From: Fratercula arctica
Lineage: Eukaryota > Chordata > Aves > Charadriiformes > Alcidae
DNA length: 64,000 nt
Assembly: GCA_947846985.1 (NCBI GenBank)
Contig: CANTUZ010000007.1
Location: forward strand, 29,516,355 to 29,580,354
Direction: 5' to 3'
Shown: in pieces, positions 12,501-24,440 of the stretch
Layout of the letters: every line of letters starts with the position of its first letter
Position numbering within the stretch: position 1 is the first letter of the stretch
Translations under genes and position numbers: made by a program
Notes under the pieces: model-generated
What the model was told of the DNA's origin: nothing
Databases searched by the model: none
The model's input: the letters and a program-made list of their open reading frames with translations, nothing else

Positions 12501-14279
12501 TAAGGTTAATCTGAGTCATGTAACCTCATCAATAATACAATTCCTGGAATTCGAAACAGAAGGACAACGATGCCGATAAATGCAAAGCAAAGAAGTCAAT
12601 TCCATTTTCTATACTTGGTTGCTAGCACACTTAAGTAATACAATATTATCCTGTTAAACTAACGTTTGTGATTTTTAAATTAAAATACAAAGTTTGAGGG
12701 TAAAGTTTCTTTCAGTAAGAAGCGGCCAGTCTTATTCATTGCTCTTTAGACCATAGTTACAATTTGAATTTTTCTCCTAAGTTATTTTACCTTCATATAA
12801 ACTCTTCAAAAGTGGCTTCGAATGCTGGATGTAATGGTGAGAGAGGTAAAAGAATATAGAAACTTTATGTTAAGTTGCTACTTAATGAAAGTTTAATTCA
12901 TCAAGTAGGTCCCCTTCAGTACTTTAAATAACAGAACTAATTTAAAAGAGAACACAAAAGAGAACACAGACACAGAACTCACGTAAGTTTGTTTGCCTAA
13001 TGGCTTTCATGTAAGTTAAATAATTACTTAATATTATGTTTGCAAATTAACAGGTAATTTATTTTGATTACAAAATAATTTATTAAATCTGTTTTATTAA
13101 ATACTAAAATTTTAAAAGATATAAATGCATTTCTACAACATACGCATTATATTAGAGGCAAGAGGGAACCTTCTATATTAAAAGAAATTGAAGGATTTAA
13201 AAAATTATGTAAAATTATTTCAATATCAGCCAAGTCAGAGAAACCTTCCCACCCTTGGAACAGAAACAGGTGTAGTTTCATGGTTCCCGTTACTCCTTGC
13301 AAGCCTTTTTGAAGCCCTGTGTTGAGAGCAGTTTACTTCCTCTCCTACAGACCATCAGCTCTGACCAGGCAAGCAAGCAAGTACAAAGAGACAGTGATTT
13401 CTCTCCATATTCATCGTAATCCTACTCATCAGTAAGGGTAACTCTCATACTGATACAGGAGTGACATAAGCATCACAGACTTACTTCAAAGCTCATTCCA
13501 AGAAACTGGAAGACAATTTAAGAAAAGAAAAAATGAGAGGGATCTTTCAGCTGCTGCATCCATGAGCTAAAACAAAAAGGTACTCTTGAAACTGTATATA
13601 AGGTTCTCAGAAAGCAGCCAGTGCTGCCCAAACGCAGGGTGGCTTGGACTTCATTTCAACAGAAACTCTGAGGAGCAGAGCATCCATCCAAATGACCCTT
13701 TGCAACGGCTGCATTTCCTACCGCTCTCCCGCACACCCAGTTACTTCACTTTGGTCTATGAGCTCAATAAATTTCCTCCTTCAGAAAGAGGATGTAACAG
13801 GGAGCCCTGCTAACCACAGAAGTCTACATAATTAAGCTCTAGCTTCCTATTTTACAAATCATCTTTGACAATCCTTAATAGCTACTTAGCAGAATAACAG
13901 CATAAATATTACTTTTATAAATAGGAACGATCTATTTAATACCTTTTTCTTTATTAAGGCATTTAATGTAATTATGGAGGAAATAAAATTTCCCTAGTTT
14001 GAAGCTGCACATGCAGCTTGTGCTCTTAAAAAGTTTGCTTCACTTGGACTATGAAATACAGGAGAGAGCTGAAGGATCTGACAAGCACAAGTTGTCCTCC
14101 AGCCACTTGGCTCGAGATGAGCTGAGCCTTGTCGTTGCACAAGGAAGTTTGGACTCAGAAAAGCAAATGCATGAAGCACTATCCAAAGCACACACTGAAA
14201 GGTAGAACCGAGTCAAAACCAGAATAAACTCAGTGAAGGAAGTGATTTCACAGTAGGCTGTAAGGCCACGGCCTGGTTA
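9545..14279. other. AT-rich unique noncoding DNA, no recognised gene
   Basis: I see no gene, RNA gene or named repeat here. A 92-codon frame at 12129-12407 begins with a hydrophobic segment and is followed by AATAAA-type hexamers (about 12464). It has no family resemblance, no convincing promoter, and its composition matches its surroundings, so I treat it as a chance frame. Very AT-rich sequence occupies about 13010-13220. Confidence 0.65.
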
Positions 14280-14640
14280 GTGGGATACCTGGAGATGCAA
14301 AGGTGCGGGATGACACTGGCGGGCGAACAGGGAAGGTGGCAATTGAACATCTGTTTCCTCAAGCCCTCCGAGGATTCTGCATGCTGTCACCTCGGCACGA
14401 GTGTGCCGGCTGCACTGCTGCCAGCTGCTCTGCAGACGAGCGGCCAGGGGCAGGCATCAACTATTACCTTCCCACTACTGAGCTCCTGTTCCAGTGCCCG
14501 GCTCGCCTCGGCAGTGGGAACCACTTTGTAACTTCACCTCGGGCAAATACAGAGCGGTGCATACCGCGATCCTCCGAGAATGCCCTCCACTCGGCTCCTG
14601 CCACCTCTCGTTTAGCACTTTGGTGAACACACTCTTTTAC
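14280..14640. other. Local GC- and CpG-rich patch
   Basis: Against AT-rich surroundings this roughly 360-bp stretch is GC-rich and holds many CpG dinucleotides (GCGGGCG, CCTCGG, CCGGC, ACGAGCGG, ACCGCG, CCTCCG and others). Overlapping open frames are present on both strands (107 codons plus, 77 codons minus), as expected when stop codons become rare, and none resembles a known protein. It could be a small CpG island, an unmethylated regulatory element, or an old retroposed fragment. I see no TATA box or consistent exon structure. Confidence 0.5.
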
Positions 14641-17600
14641 AAGGCTGGCCATTTGCTCAAGGCCTGAGGGCGATTTAGTTTTAGAGATTACTAACAAAAA
14701 AAAAAAAGCCTCTGCACTGAGTCGGAAGCTTTCCAGCTTAGGATCTATGGGCCAATTTAACTAAGAGAACGATGATTTTTTTCCTCTTAGGAATTTCACC
14801 TCTGTGAAATAGCTACATGAAGAAAAAGAGTCTCAGAAGGACAAAACCTCAACCCTACCTATAAAAATACTCTGGAGAGAGTCCCGAAATATCTACGTAT
14901 ATTTACATACACATGTACAGATCCACTCTGTAATTGCCTTGTATAAAGGCAGCAAAATAACTCAGTCCACAAAAATGTGGTGAATATGTGCTTATTTGTG
15001 TGATATTCATTGCTCTCTTCTCTAACACCCTTGCTCTGAGAAAATTGAAACTTGTATTAATTAAGAAAAGTTCATTAGTTCAACAGATTCATTAACCTTT
15101 TTTGGGAAATGTACACTGAGCACCAAATTAATCATCATCCTAAAAATCAAGTCACAATTTATCTCCCTGTGTATTATTTCTTAAAAATATTTTTTCAATA
15201 TAGAAGTGTATAAAACCAGCAGACATCATTTTGGGAATACTTATTTCTTACTATAATTCCCTAATGGTCAGCTCTCACATAAAAATACTTTTTTTACCTT
15301 ATTTAAACAAAAGACCAATTTAAGAAACCACCTGGGATTTCAAATCTGTTTTCAGACATTATTAATTTGGAAGTCTTGGGCTGTGCCCTCCTCTGACTCC
15401 AGCAGTGCCCGCTGAAGAAGCTGTCTTTCCACCAAATTAGCCCAGTCCCCACTGATGAACCCCCTCCAGACCCATGTGCTTCTTAATCACTTTCAGCCAA
15501 ATGAGTTCATTTATTTTAAGCTCAGTTTTTACCTATCAGGCCTTTAGCAAACAACTTCATTTTACTTGGAAGGGCACACCCAAGGCTGTGATGATGTCAG
15601 GCACATTTTAATCTCGTTCTTTTGGCTGTAGATAGCTCCAACAAAGCTACAGCATGTTGAGGCGGTCGGGGTGGTGATTACTGAGGTTGCCCACCAGTCC
15701 CTAGGGTATCTTATTTGTATTTGTTTATAAAGACTCTACTAGATGTTGATAGTTCCAATTGATCTTTTCTATGGACATTTCAATTTTGTCCATTACTGAA
15801 AAAAAATGTGAAAAGTAGATTACTTTGACTGTATTAAAATCTTACAGTGACATTTTAATTGAAATTTTCTCCCAGTTGCATAGTTAAGGACATAGAGCTT
15901 GTACCAGTGATCTGCTATTTGTCACGCATATGAAAAGCTGACTATATAGTAAAACCTTTGTTCTTCATAAAAAATAAGGGTAACAGCCTGTGGACCTAGG
16001 CAAGACAAGCCTAATTTAAGATCCATCAAGTCCTTTCAGTGGCAATGTGGACACAGATCTGCCAGGTGCCCTTGCAGCAAAGGCCAAACACATCATCATT
16101 TTATCACCGCATTTGTTTCAGAACGCCTCTCATTGCTTTACAACTCCTAGCCACTAATTTTTGGCACAGTTAAACTGAGAATTAACATCAGCGTAGTTCC
16201 CTTTATCACTATGTGTTACATTTTAATATAAGAATATTTCAAAGTGATGTTGCCAGCTGCATGTAGTTTCCAAACAGCAGGAAATATATTATTGGTGGGA
16301 AAATAAAGTCAGATCGAAAACCACTCACAAGATGGGTATCAAAGAGTTAGCACTTTAAAATACTTGCTTCACAGAAATCAGCACATTTATACCAAAAAAA
16401 GCCAAAGGATCTCAGGAAAAAATTCTCATCTTCAATCACATGTAACTGGCATTTAATTTTCTGTTTCAAATGAGTTTCTTTCTATACAGCTTCTATAAAT
16501 TTAGCAAGATCCCAATTTCAGAAGAAAACCTAACTCATTTTCAAACAAAGAGGTAATCGTAACTGCCTGATCAGCACAAGAAATAACTGACAGTTAATTG
16601 TATTAATTTTTTAACTAACGACAGGTAAACATATAAGTAGCCAATACTGTTATGTTAGGATGTTTTCTTCGTTTCTTTTTACACGTAGTTTATAAATATC
16701 TGTAAATTGGCACCATCATGTCTTATTTACTCTGTTAGGACTAGACTGGGACAGTCAGAGGTGAATGTCTGTGTTCGGCTTTTTCATCCCGGAAGTCACA
16801 AAGACCCAGTGGTCCCCATGATACAGCAAAATCCAGAAATATTCCCAAAATGGCCAAGTTTTCTGATTATTATCATTGGTAGTCATTACCTAATTGAGAC
16901 CTGATTAAAGAGCACTGCACATGCCTCAAAGCTTCCACACAATGTGTGAGAACTACTAGGGATGGATACTCTGAAAATCTAAATCTTCTCTATAACGTTA
17001 CAAGGAAATTAATGATGAGCTGTTTAGTCATAATGAAGATTTTCTGGGATATGGTCATGTTTCAGGCCAGAACACAAATCAACACCAATCTGCATTGCTC
17101 ACAGTTACCACCGATAAGTGAAACTGGTAACAGTCAGATTTTGCCAAAGTCTACACTTGTCTGCTCACAGCCATGACGCGTTCATTAGCACACAAGACAC
17201 CATCCTATACTTGACCTATTACATACACCTCCTTAACAGAGGCCACATTTGCATTGCTTCCCTGTTCCTTGTTTTGGCAGTTTGTACAAAGTGCTAAACA
17301 CGGTACATTTTCCAGTGCCACTTGGGTTCCACTATTCGCTACAGGTCCAAAACACTAAGATGATAATGATAGCATGAGGAGGAAAATTCTTGTTAAAAAA
17401 AAAATCTGCAATCTTGCCTTTACTCCTACAGACTAATTTAACTAGTTCTTCAGAATTCATACTCTAGGAAATGTCTACTTAGTATTCAGAATCTATCATA
17501 CCTGAAAGAAAGACATTCCACTCTGAAATTAATCCAAGCTGTCATTTATCATTACTGTTTACTAACTTTTTTCAGTGTATCACTAAATCCTAACTGTCTG

Positions 17601-18531
17601 GCAAAATACTGCTAGATGCATTGGTTTAATTCCATAATCTCATCTATTCCATTAACTACTAGAAACTAACTAGCAATAGTAAAGCCAGTGAAGAGTGCTA
17701 TAAATAATTTTCTCTCTGCTTCTGTTATTCAAGAAGGAATTTGGTGGTGCAAATTTCATATAAATACATGTTGCTTGTTCCCATCTGAAAGTTGGAAACT
17801 TAATGGAGATACCATCTAGGAGCTTCAACTATCAATTCGTACTTCACTGCATCTCTGAAATTCTGATGCATTAAAAAGATAAATATTAGTTTAAATTGGG
17901 GGGGGGGGGGGTAGTTTACTATTATATGTTGATTATTGGCTTTTAATCATAAGGTTTGTCTTTATGTCTGGCAAATTTTACATAGTGTTAAATTTAACAG
18001 TTGTACCAATACGGAGCATAAGCCAGTGGCAGCTATCTATCAAAGAAACCCCTCAGAGGTAAAACACACTGTCCTAACTACCCACACAGAGATTCAGGTG
18101 TGCTTAAGAGAAAGCAGATGCAGTGTGGCTTTGCAAGGGTACGAAGGGTTTGAAGGGTACTAACCAAAGTGCAGCCATAAAATTCCCATCTCCGCAGGCT
18201 GAAAATCCAAGGACCTACATGACATGTTAAAAATCCTGAAATTGTTCACATATACAGATGACCTTCCTAAGACTAGCAAGGACAATATTTTGCTCAACAG
18301 AGGATTGCGCAGAGCAGCAAGTAAAATCTGGCAGAGGTCAGCAGCAAAATAAAAATTTACAATCCAAAACACGCCCATGTCTTGACATTACTTTCATGGA
18401 AAAGGTTGTATATTCTTCAACACAGTTTGAAGCCAAGTTGCTCCACAAATGGCATCTATAATGAAAACAAACTCTAGCAAACATAAGACAACTTCAACAT
18501 TAGAGCAAAGCACCACTAGTAAGAAAAAAAT
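14641..18531. other. AT-rich unique noncoding DNA
   Basis: No gene is recognised. The stretch at about 15360-15720 is less AT-rich and mixed in composition, with several TAAT- and TTTAAT-like words, and could be a conserved noncoding element. That cannot be decided without an alignment. A G14 run is listed separately. Confidence 0.6.
17898..17911 (+). repeat. Poly(G) run, G14
   Basis: There are fourteen consecutive G residues on the plus strand in an otherwise AT-rich setting. Long G runs are uncommon, mutate by slippage, can form intermolecular or slipped quadruplexes, and are error-prone in sequencing, so the exact length is uncertain. Confidence 0.9.
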
Positions 18532-18971
18532 AAAAAAGAAAAAAAAAGAAAAAAGAAAAAAAAAGGAAAAAAAAGGAAAAAAAAAGGAAAAAAAAGGAAA
18601 AAAAAGGAAAAAAAAGGAAAAAAAAGGAAAAAAAAAGGAAAAAAAAGAAAAAAAAAGAAAAAAAGAAAAAAAAAGAAAAAAAGAAAAAAAGAAAAAAAGA
18701 AAAAAAGAAAAAAAGAAAAAAAGAAAAAAAAGAAAAAAAGAAAAAAGAAAAAAAGAAAAAAAAAAAAAAGAAAAAAAAGAAAAAAAAAGAAAAAAGAAAA
18801 AAGAAAAAAAGAAAAAAGAAAAAAGAAAAGAGAGAGAAGAGAGAGAAGAGAGAGAAGAGAGAGAAGAGAGAGAAGAGAGAGAAGAGAGAGAAGAGAGAGA
18901 AGAGAGAGAAGAGAGAGAAGAGAGAGAAGAGAGAGAAGAGAGAGAAGAGAGAGAAGAGAGAGAAGAGAGGA
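18532..18971 (+). repeat. 440-nt uninterrupted polypurine tract with three sub-repeats
   Basis: Every base from 18532 to 18971 on the plus strand is A or G. Three blocks follow each other. The first (about 18557-18646) is an A8GG-type decamer with eight GG pairs spaced 10-11 nt apart (18565 to 18638). The second (about 18647-18827) consists of single G separated by 4-14 A. The third (18828-18969) is about 15.7 perfect copies of a 9-mer, GAGAGAGAA in one register. The long frames reading as Lys/Glu/Arg-rich (plus) or Phe/Leu/Ser-rich (minus) are translations of this repeat, not proteins. Long polypurine mirror repeats can form intramolecular triplexes (H-DNA), and A-rich blocks disfavour nucleosomes. 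Both points are known physical properties; any role here is inference. Confidence 0.97.
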
Positions 18972-21900
18972 CAAACATTCCTTACTAAAAATCATTATAA
19001 CAAAACACTGTGCACAATGCTGTAGAGCTGATATCATATACAAGGACACTACACCTATTTGCAAATATACCTTCTGCCAAAAATGAAAACAAAGAAACGG
19101 AAAGATTTCCCCAGTTGGTATGCAGCTCTAGTTCAAGGTGAACTTGAAATTCTCAATTACAGGAAGCAAAAAGTGTCAACAAAATTTACCAAGAGAGCAA
19201 ATTAAATATGCTGAAACAATGAGAAAGCTCTAGAATCTAAAGTTAATTTAAGTGTAAGATGCGGGATTCAAAAATGTATTCTCCTGTTTGGCTAAACAAA
19301 ATCTCCATGCAAGCAGTAATTATTATCCTTCCCTCCTTTGCTAATAGAAGTTTTAGGCATCTGAAGGATTGATGTAAATGAGAAGAAAGCTTCTTTACAA
19401 CATTTATAAGAAAAACTTTATATCCTAATTATGCCACAAGACTTACGGGACTGCCTTTACCGAATCAAGTTAAAACATCCAAAACACTTTTCAGGGCACA
19501 CGTTTTAAAGTAAAATATTCTCAGCAAAAGAAAAAAAAATAAAGAAAAAAAACATATAAATCTCTTGATTACCATAAATCTGTCACATAAAATGTCACAT
19601 CTTTTTTCTAAGCTGAGGTTCCTATGACTGGAAGATATAGTCAAAGAAAATAATAAAGGACATAAAAAGATCCTATGCAAAGGTTTACGAATATTGGCTG
19701 TTCCTAATATTCATTTGTATAGTGATTTTTGCATAACTTCTCTTTATTGTATATTCATTTTATCAGTGTCAAGTGAAAACTAGTATGTTCAACTGACGGG
19801 AGAGGGACTTCCTTTTTTCCCCTCTCCCTTTTCTTAAAATCCATTTTGTTTGTGTCTTTCCATTATTGTAAAATTTCGGGCTGCAGTAGTCATCATGTTC
19901 TGTAGTACTAATGAATCACATCCTTTCACAACCTGGGCGAAATGAGTCATTGTAATGATACCTTTTTGCTACACTATATTTACTTGCCAGCAGGATCCCA
20001 AATGGCAATCCTTGCCATAACACGGCGGCTGCTGCTGCTATTCTCAGTCCTTGGAAGAAAGCACAAGAAGTCTTTTCTATGACCCGAGGAGTACTAGAAA
20101 TTGGCTGCCCTGAGAAGGCCCATCTCAAATGCACACCAATAAAAACACTTACACACATATTCACTACAATATACAGCATTGCTCATGGAGAAACTTCATT
20201 CCAGAGTAATTTTGAAGTACGTTGATCTACAGTATCATTATTTGAAGGTGTACTATCACACTGCTTTATTTTTTATATATGAAAGAAAGTATGAAGAAAA
20301 TGGTATTATGAGAGGGAAGGAAGCAAGCATTATATGAACAAATAAACAGCTTTTTTCATTTCTTTCTTTCCATGCTCTGGTCTCTAATACTATCAGCAAA
20401 GCAAGATGACTTTTTTAAGTCATATAAATTTTCTTTACTGTTATAAATTCTTTACATACCCAAATACATTAAAACAGAGTATAAACATATTTAAAAAAAA
20501 AATCACAGTCATGAGTATTAAATAACTACAGTACGTAAAGAACACACCTTCAGCTACTACTTAATATGTGCTCTTAGTAACAGAAAACAGCATATGCCTA
20601 TTAATTTCTAACAAACTGGGACTGCATCAAAACACATACAGACAAGAATTGTGTCTACAGCATCCTTAGTAGAGCTACAAGATGAAAAAGAGAATGTTTG
20701 CCTAAGCGAAGACAAAAGGTGGTAATTCCATAGCAAGTGTGAAGATGGTGATTATTTTCAATCTCAAAACGTTGCTGAGGTTAGTTCCTCCTGCATGATA
20801 AAGTGCTATCAACGCTATCAAAAAGAATACAAAAAATAACCATATTTGTAAAGGAGTATTAGATGAGCCTTTTAAGAACTTGGAGCATGTGCCAAAAATC
20901 TAACAGTAATAGTAAGTAAACAATTTAAGAAGTAATTTGTTTACTGAAAACATTTCTTCTCAGTATTCCTGTTCTTCATGTTCCATTCGCATGCGGTTAT
21001 ATAAATTCAGCTTTCTTCATTCATTTGGTCTATGCTGAGACTTCAGTTGTTTATAATATCATTTAAAATGAACAGACCATCCAAGTGATCTCTTTTCAGA
21101 CTAGCAACTTTGAACTCCACTTAAAATTCTGAGAATTCTGTATATAATTGTTTTGCAGTGAACACCAATGAGTTAACAAGAATGCAAAAGACCTTTTTGC
21201 ATTTATTGAAGCCAAAAAAAAATTCATGGAATATTTCTTCACAGATTATAAATTTTCCTTGTATTATTTCCTATACAGCATAATGTAAGACAGCGGAAAG
21301 ACATGAAATGTCTCCTCAAAAAGAAAGGAGAAAGAGGGATGTAATAACAGCAATTGAGTTTTAAATTTATGATCTTCAAATTATTTCTATTCTTACATAC
21401 TACAACATGCCTGTATTAAAGAGGACGGCAGTCACCTGTTCTACCTGTAATAATAAAGTCATATAACTTACACCATGAATGTTAACCCAAGCACACCTTG
21501 GATGTTCAGTCTATTTGCTCGTAAAACATCCTGGCACTATTTTCTCTGTAATTTCAACAGTTTGTATGGAAAAAAAGGAAAAACATGAAAAAATACTATA
21601 AAAGTTGAGTGAATGTCCTGTAAAATCCAATTCACTTGAATTCAAAAGACCACAACCCCAATCTCCACACCAGTTCCCCTCACCATGCTGCCAAGCATTG
21701 GCTTTTGGGTGACAAATTCTCATGGGCAACAGTCTCCAAATTCTCCCCTCAGCACAAGCATGATTTAGGGATGAGACGCCTGCTTGCACATAGGAAAAGG
21801 GCAAAAGTCTTAAAAACCCACCCAAGAGAACCAGGATTTAACTAAGCCTCACAAAGAGATATAGCTCCTTGTAGCTCCCCTGAACCTAGTTACTAAAGAT

Positions 21901-22295
21901 ACGGTTTCCGTTCCTTTATCCTAAGCACCTGAATCTTCAGAAGCTGTATCAAGCCCTCCCTTTAAGATGCTTCACCAAGTGGTAAAAGCAGCAGCACCAA
22001 CTGAGCTGAACGGCTCAGATTTGATTGCAATGAAGCAACAACCAAAGCAAACAGTTCAGTGCCTCACAGAGTTAAACGAAAAACAATAGGAATAGCAAAT
22101 ACCACAGAGGAAACCAAAACTCACTTTCAAACAGCCTCTGAATTGAAAAGGAAGCTAAATTCACTAACTGAATTATTTACAATTAAATTATTTGCAAAGC
22201 TCAATTTCAGTAACAAGGCATTTGATCGTGCTGGCTTCACCTCAGATCATTACTTTAAATGACTCAGACTCACCTCAGTCAGATAAGATTCACCT
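18972..22295. other. AT-rich unique noncoding DNA
   Basis: I see no gene or named repeat between the polypurine tract and the CR1 fragment. A short CGGCGG(CTG)-type stretch at about 20024-20040 is trivial. Short minus-strand frames at 19916-20179 and 21511-21825 resemble no family. A GTAAGT donor-like signal on the minus strand near 21470 lacks a convincing acceptor. Confidence 0.65.
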
Positions 22296-22641
22296 AATCA
22301 CAGAATGGTTTGGGTTAGAAGGGACCTTAGAGGTCATCTAGTTCCAACCCCCTGCCCTGGGCAGGGACACCTCCCACCAGACCAGGTTACTCCAAGCCCC
22401 GTCCAGCCTGGCCTTGAACACCTCCAGGGATGGGGCAGCCACAGCTTCTCTGGGCAACCTGGGCCAGGGGCTCACCACCCTCACAGCAAAGAATTTCTTC
22501 CTAACATCTAATCTAAATTTCTCCTCTTTCAGTTTAAAACCATTACCCCGCATCCTATCACTACGCTCCCTGATAAGAGAGTCCCTCCCCATCTCTCCTG
22601 TTGGCCCCCCTTTAGGTACTGCAAGGCTGCTATAAGGTCTC
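22296..22641 (-). mobile_element. CR1 LINE 3' fragment, 5'-truncated
   Basis: This is a copy of the avian CR1 (chicken repeat 1) non-LTR retrotransposon in reverse orientation. The element's 3' end lies at the left, where the plus strand reads AATCACAGAATGGTTTGGG, the complement of the typical CR1 terminus with its ATTCTGTG octamer. The body matches the familiar CR1 3' region (for example GAACACCTCCAGGGATGG and AAGAATTTCTTCCTAA). Translated on the minus strand, it keeps the C-terminal tail of CR1 ORF2 in one open frame, with the words [17 protein letters not shown] and [11 protein letters not shown], all characteristic of that family. The reverse transcriptase and endonuclease domains are absent, so this is a dead, 5'-truncated insertion, as most CR1 copies are. 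Similarity fades after the AAGGTCT at about 22641; the exact truncation point is uncertain. The open frame suggests a moderately young copy. Confidence 0.95.
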
Positions 22642-22825
22642 ACTGGGTCAAGATTGTAATTCAGCTTTTCAAACCCATGTTCTTGGTTCAGGGACACCTT
22701 GCAGAGCAGTTTTTCCCTTTATTTCTCCTATTCACTAGGAAATACCTGACACTGTTGTCAGGACCCTACATCCTTGTTTAGGATGGCTACCTAGTAAGAG
22801 CGAGCCACACACTCTTCTGAAGAAA

Positions 22826-22851
22826 GGCGGGGCGGGGGGGCGGGGGGGGGG
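22826..22851 (+). other. G-rich run, potential G-quadruplex
   Basis: This 26-nt stretch contains only G apart from three C, arranged as G2-C-G4-C-G7-C-G10. It can be parsed into four G-tracts of three or more with short loops, the classic intramolecular quadruplex pattern. It also contains a GGCGGGGC Sp1-type box. It sits about 185 bp beyond the inner end of the CR1 fragment in otherwise ordinary DNA. Slippage-prone sequence of this sort is often wrongly sized in assemblies. Confidence 0.75.
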
Positions 22852-24180
22852 AGACACAGAAAGAACACAGCTCTGGTATCATTCCTGCAAATTAACAATT
22901 TTGAAATAATGATCCAAGTGGTACTTTGTGTGTATATATAAAATAATTATATTGTTCTACAAGATTAATTATCCCATGTATGATTAGCCTGCTTCAAACA
23001 TCAAATCAACATCCAAAATTCGTTTGCTTTTAATTGTCTCCCCAGCTTTAGCACACTCAGTTCAATAACCTTGTTTCAGAACAGGTTTTCTACGCATGGG
23101 GAAGGCTGTTTTATACCCTGGCACCTTCAAGGGCTAGGCGATATCCTATGAATACTGCAACGCAGAATCACTTATAAAGTCATGCACAATTTGTGGCTTA
23201 GAAGGTTTAATACGGAAACCTTTAAAATGCTCTATTTGTTTTTAGAAGATTATTTATAATCTTCTATTCAAAAACAAAAACCTTTGCAGAGATTTACCGG
23301 AAACATGAATGATAAACATTAAGGGTTGGTAACTTCAACAGATTTTCACGTTTCTGACAAGTTTCACTGTTGCTAAAAAGAGTTTAAATAAACCTCTGGA
23401 AAATGTATACAACTCCCTGAAATCCCATTTATACCAGCTGCCTTCTGATGTCAAATTATTATTCCAGTTGCCTTAGTTACATCATTTCAGTATATCAAAC
23501 ATGGATACCTGTGGCTTATCTCCACATATAGATTTTAGAAAATTCATTATTTCTCTATGCATGGAGTCTTTATTTTCAGAAAGTTGTCTGCACATCGGTG
23601 GCTTCATTTATTTCTGTAGGGCAGAAAAGAGAGAGCCAGTGAACTCGAAGAATTTCTCTGGAAGATTTATACAGAAACTGTTCCTCCCAGCTGGAGGTCT
23701 CAAATAGCAGCATAAGATACGTTTCCCTATTTTCGGCATAGCCAGACATACTGGCTGCCAATGGTGTTACGAAGTTGCCCTTTGGTTACACAAAATCAGG
23801 CACAGCATTCTTTTCTAATTTACCACTTAACCACACATCTGCTCAAATTTATCAATAAGCTGAGGCACAGTGAGGGAACTGCAACCAGATGTTTTTGCAT
23901 GCACAAATTAATAAACATACTATATCCTTAATGTCAACATCTTTTTTTCCGGCTGGGGGTGAGCACCACCCAGCAACTAGAAAGCCAAATCACCACAGAG
24001 AGATCCAAACCATCCAGCTTTCAATAGACTCCCTAAGTCAGGTTAAGTTTATTAAAAGCTTTAAACATTTATAAATCTCCAGGGAAGCATGACTTTAACG
24101 CACAGCATTTAGAGGTAAATCATTGGCGTAATAGAGGCTCCTTCCTGCAACCTCCTGGGACCAGAAGGCTGGCTCAGATG
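22852..24180. other. Unique noncoding DNA
   Basis: No gene or named repeat is visible. One perfect hairpin at 23243-23266 is listed separately. The frames at 23501-23707 (plus) and 23576-23761 (minus) are on opposite strands of the same DNA and resemble nothing. Confidence 0.65.
23243..23266. repeat. Perfect stem-loop, 10-bp arms
   Basis: TAGAAGATTA (23243-23252) and TAATCTTCTA (23257-23266) are exact reverse complements around a TTTA loop. The stem is AT-rich and short, so a precursor microRNA is unlikely. Confidence 0.85.
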
Positions 24181-24189
24181 ATGAACTCC

Positions 24190-24440
24190 TTTATCATCCT
24201 CACACTAATTGTAGCACATCTTGAAATGATTGGATCTATTGTTAGAACAGGCCTTGTCAGCAGCTGGGACACGGTGATTAATAGAAATTTCTCTTTAATT
24301 CCTTAGGATGTAGAAGTCTAAAGTCACAGTTGAGCCCTGGACCCCAATTATTAGGTGATTAATGAAATTATAATTGCCACCCTTTCGTTCACATTCATCA
24401 CTAGGTTTGCTATTAATCATTAGAGGTAAAGCACAGGAAA
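24190..24440. promoter_or_regulatory. Candidate enhancer: dense TAAT/ATTA homeodomain-site cluster
   Basis: About 250 bp carry roughly ten TAAT/ATTA cores in contexts typical of homeodomain sites: CACTAATTG, GTGATTAATAG, TTTAATTCC, CCAATTATTAGG, GATTAATGAAATTATAATTG and TATTAATCATTAG. A TGATTGG (PBX-like) word at about 24227 and CAGCTG at 24260 are also present. The sequence is complex rather than repetitive, which is how many vertebrate conserved developmental enhancers look. Homeodomain proteins bind TAAT cores, but that this segment is bound or conserved is inference. Confidence 0.35.

Noticed and set aside
18394..19064. Three long open frames (179-194 codons) across the purine tract
   Set aside because: They are translations of the A/G-only repeat in different frames and strands; the residues simply repeat with the 9-mer and no non-repeat domain is attached.
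22338..22697. 119-codon minus-strand frame as a host gene
   Set aside because: Its sequence is the C-terminal tail of CR1 ORF2 plus flanking DNA; it is part of the retrotransposon fragment.
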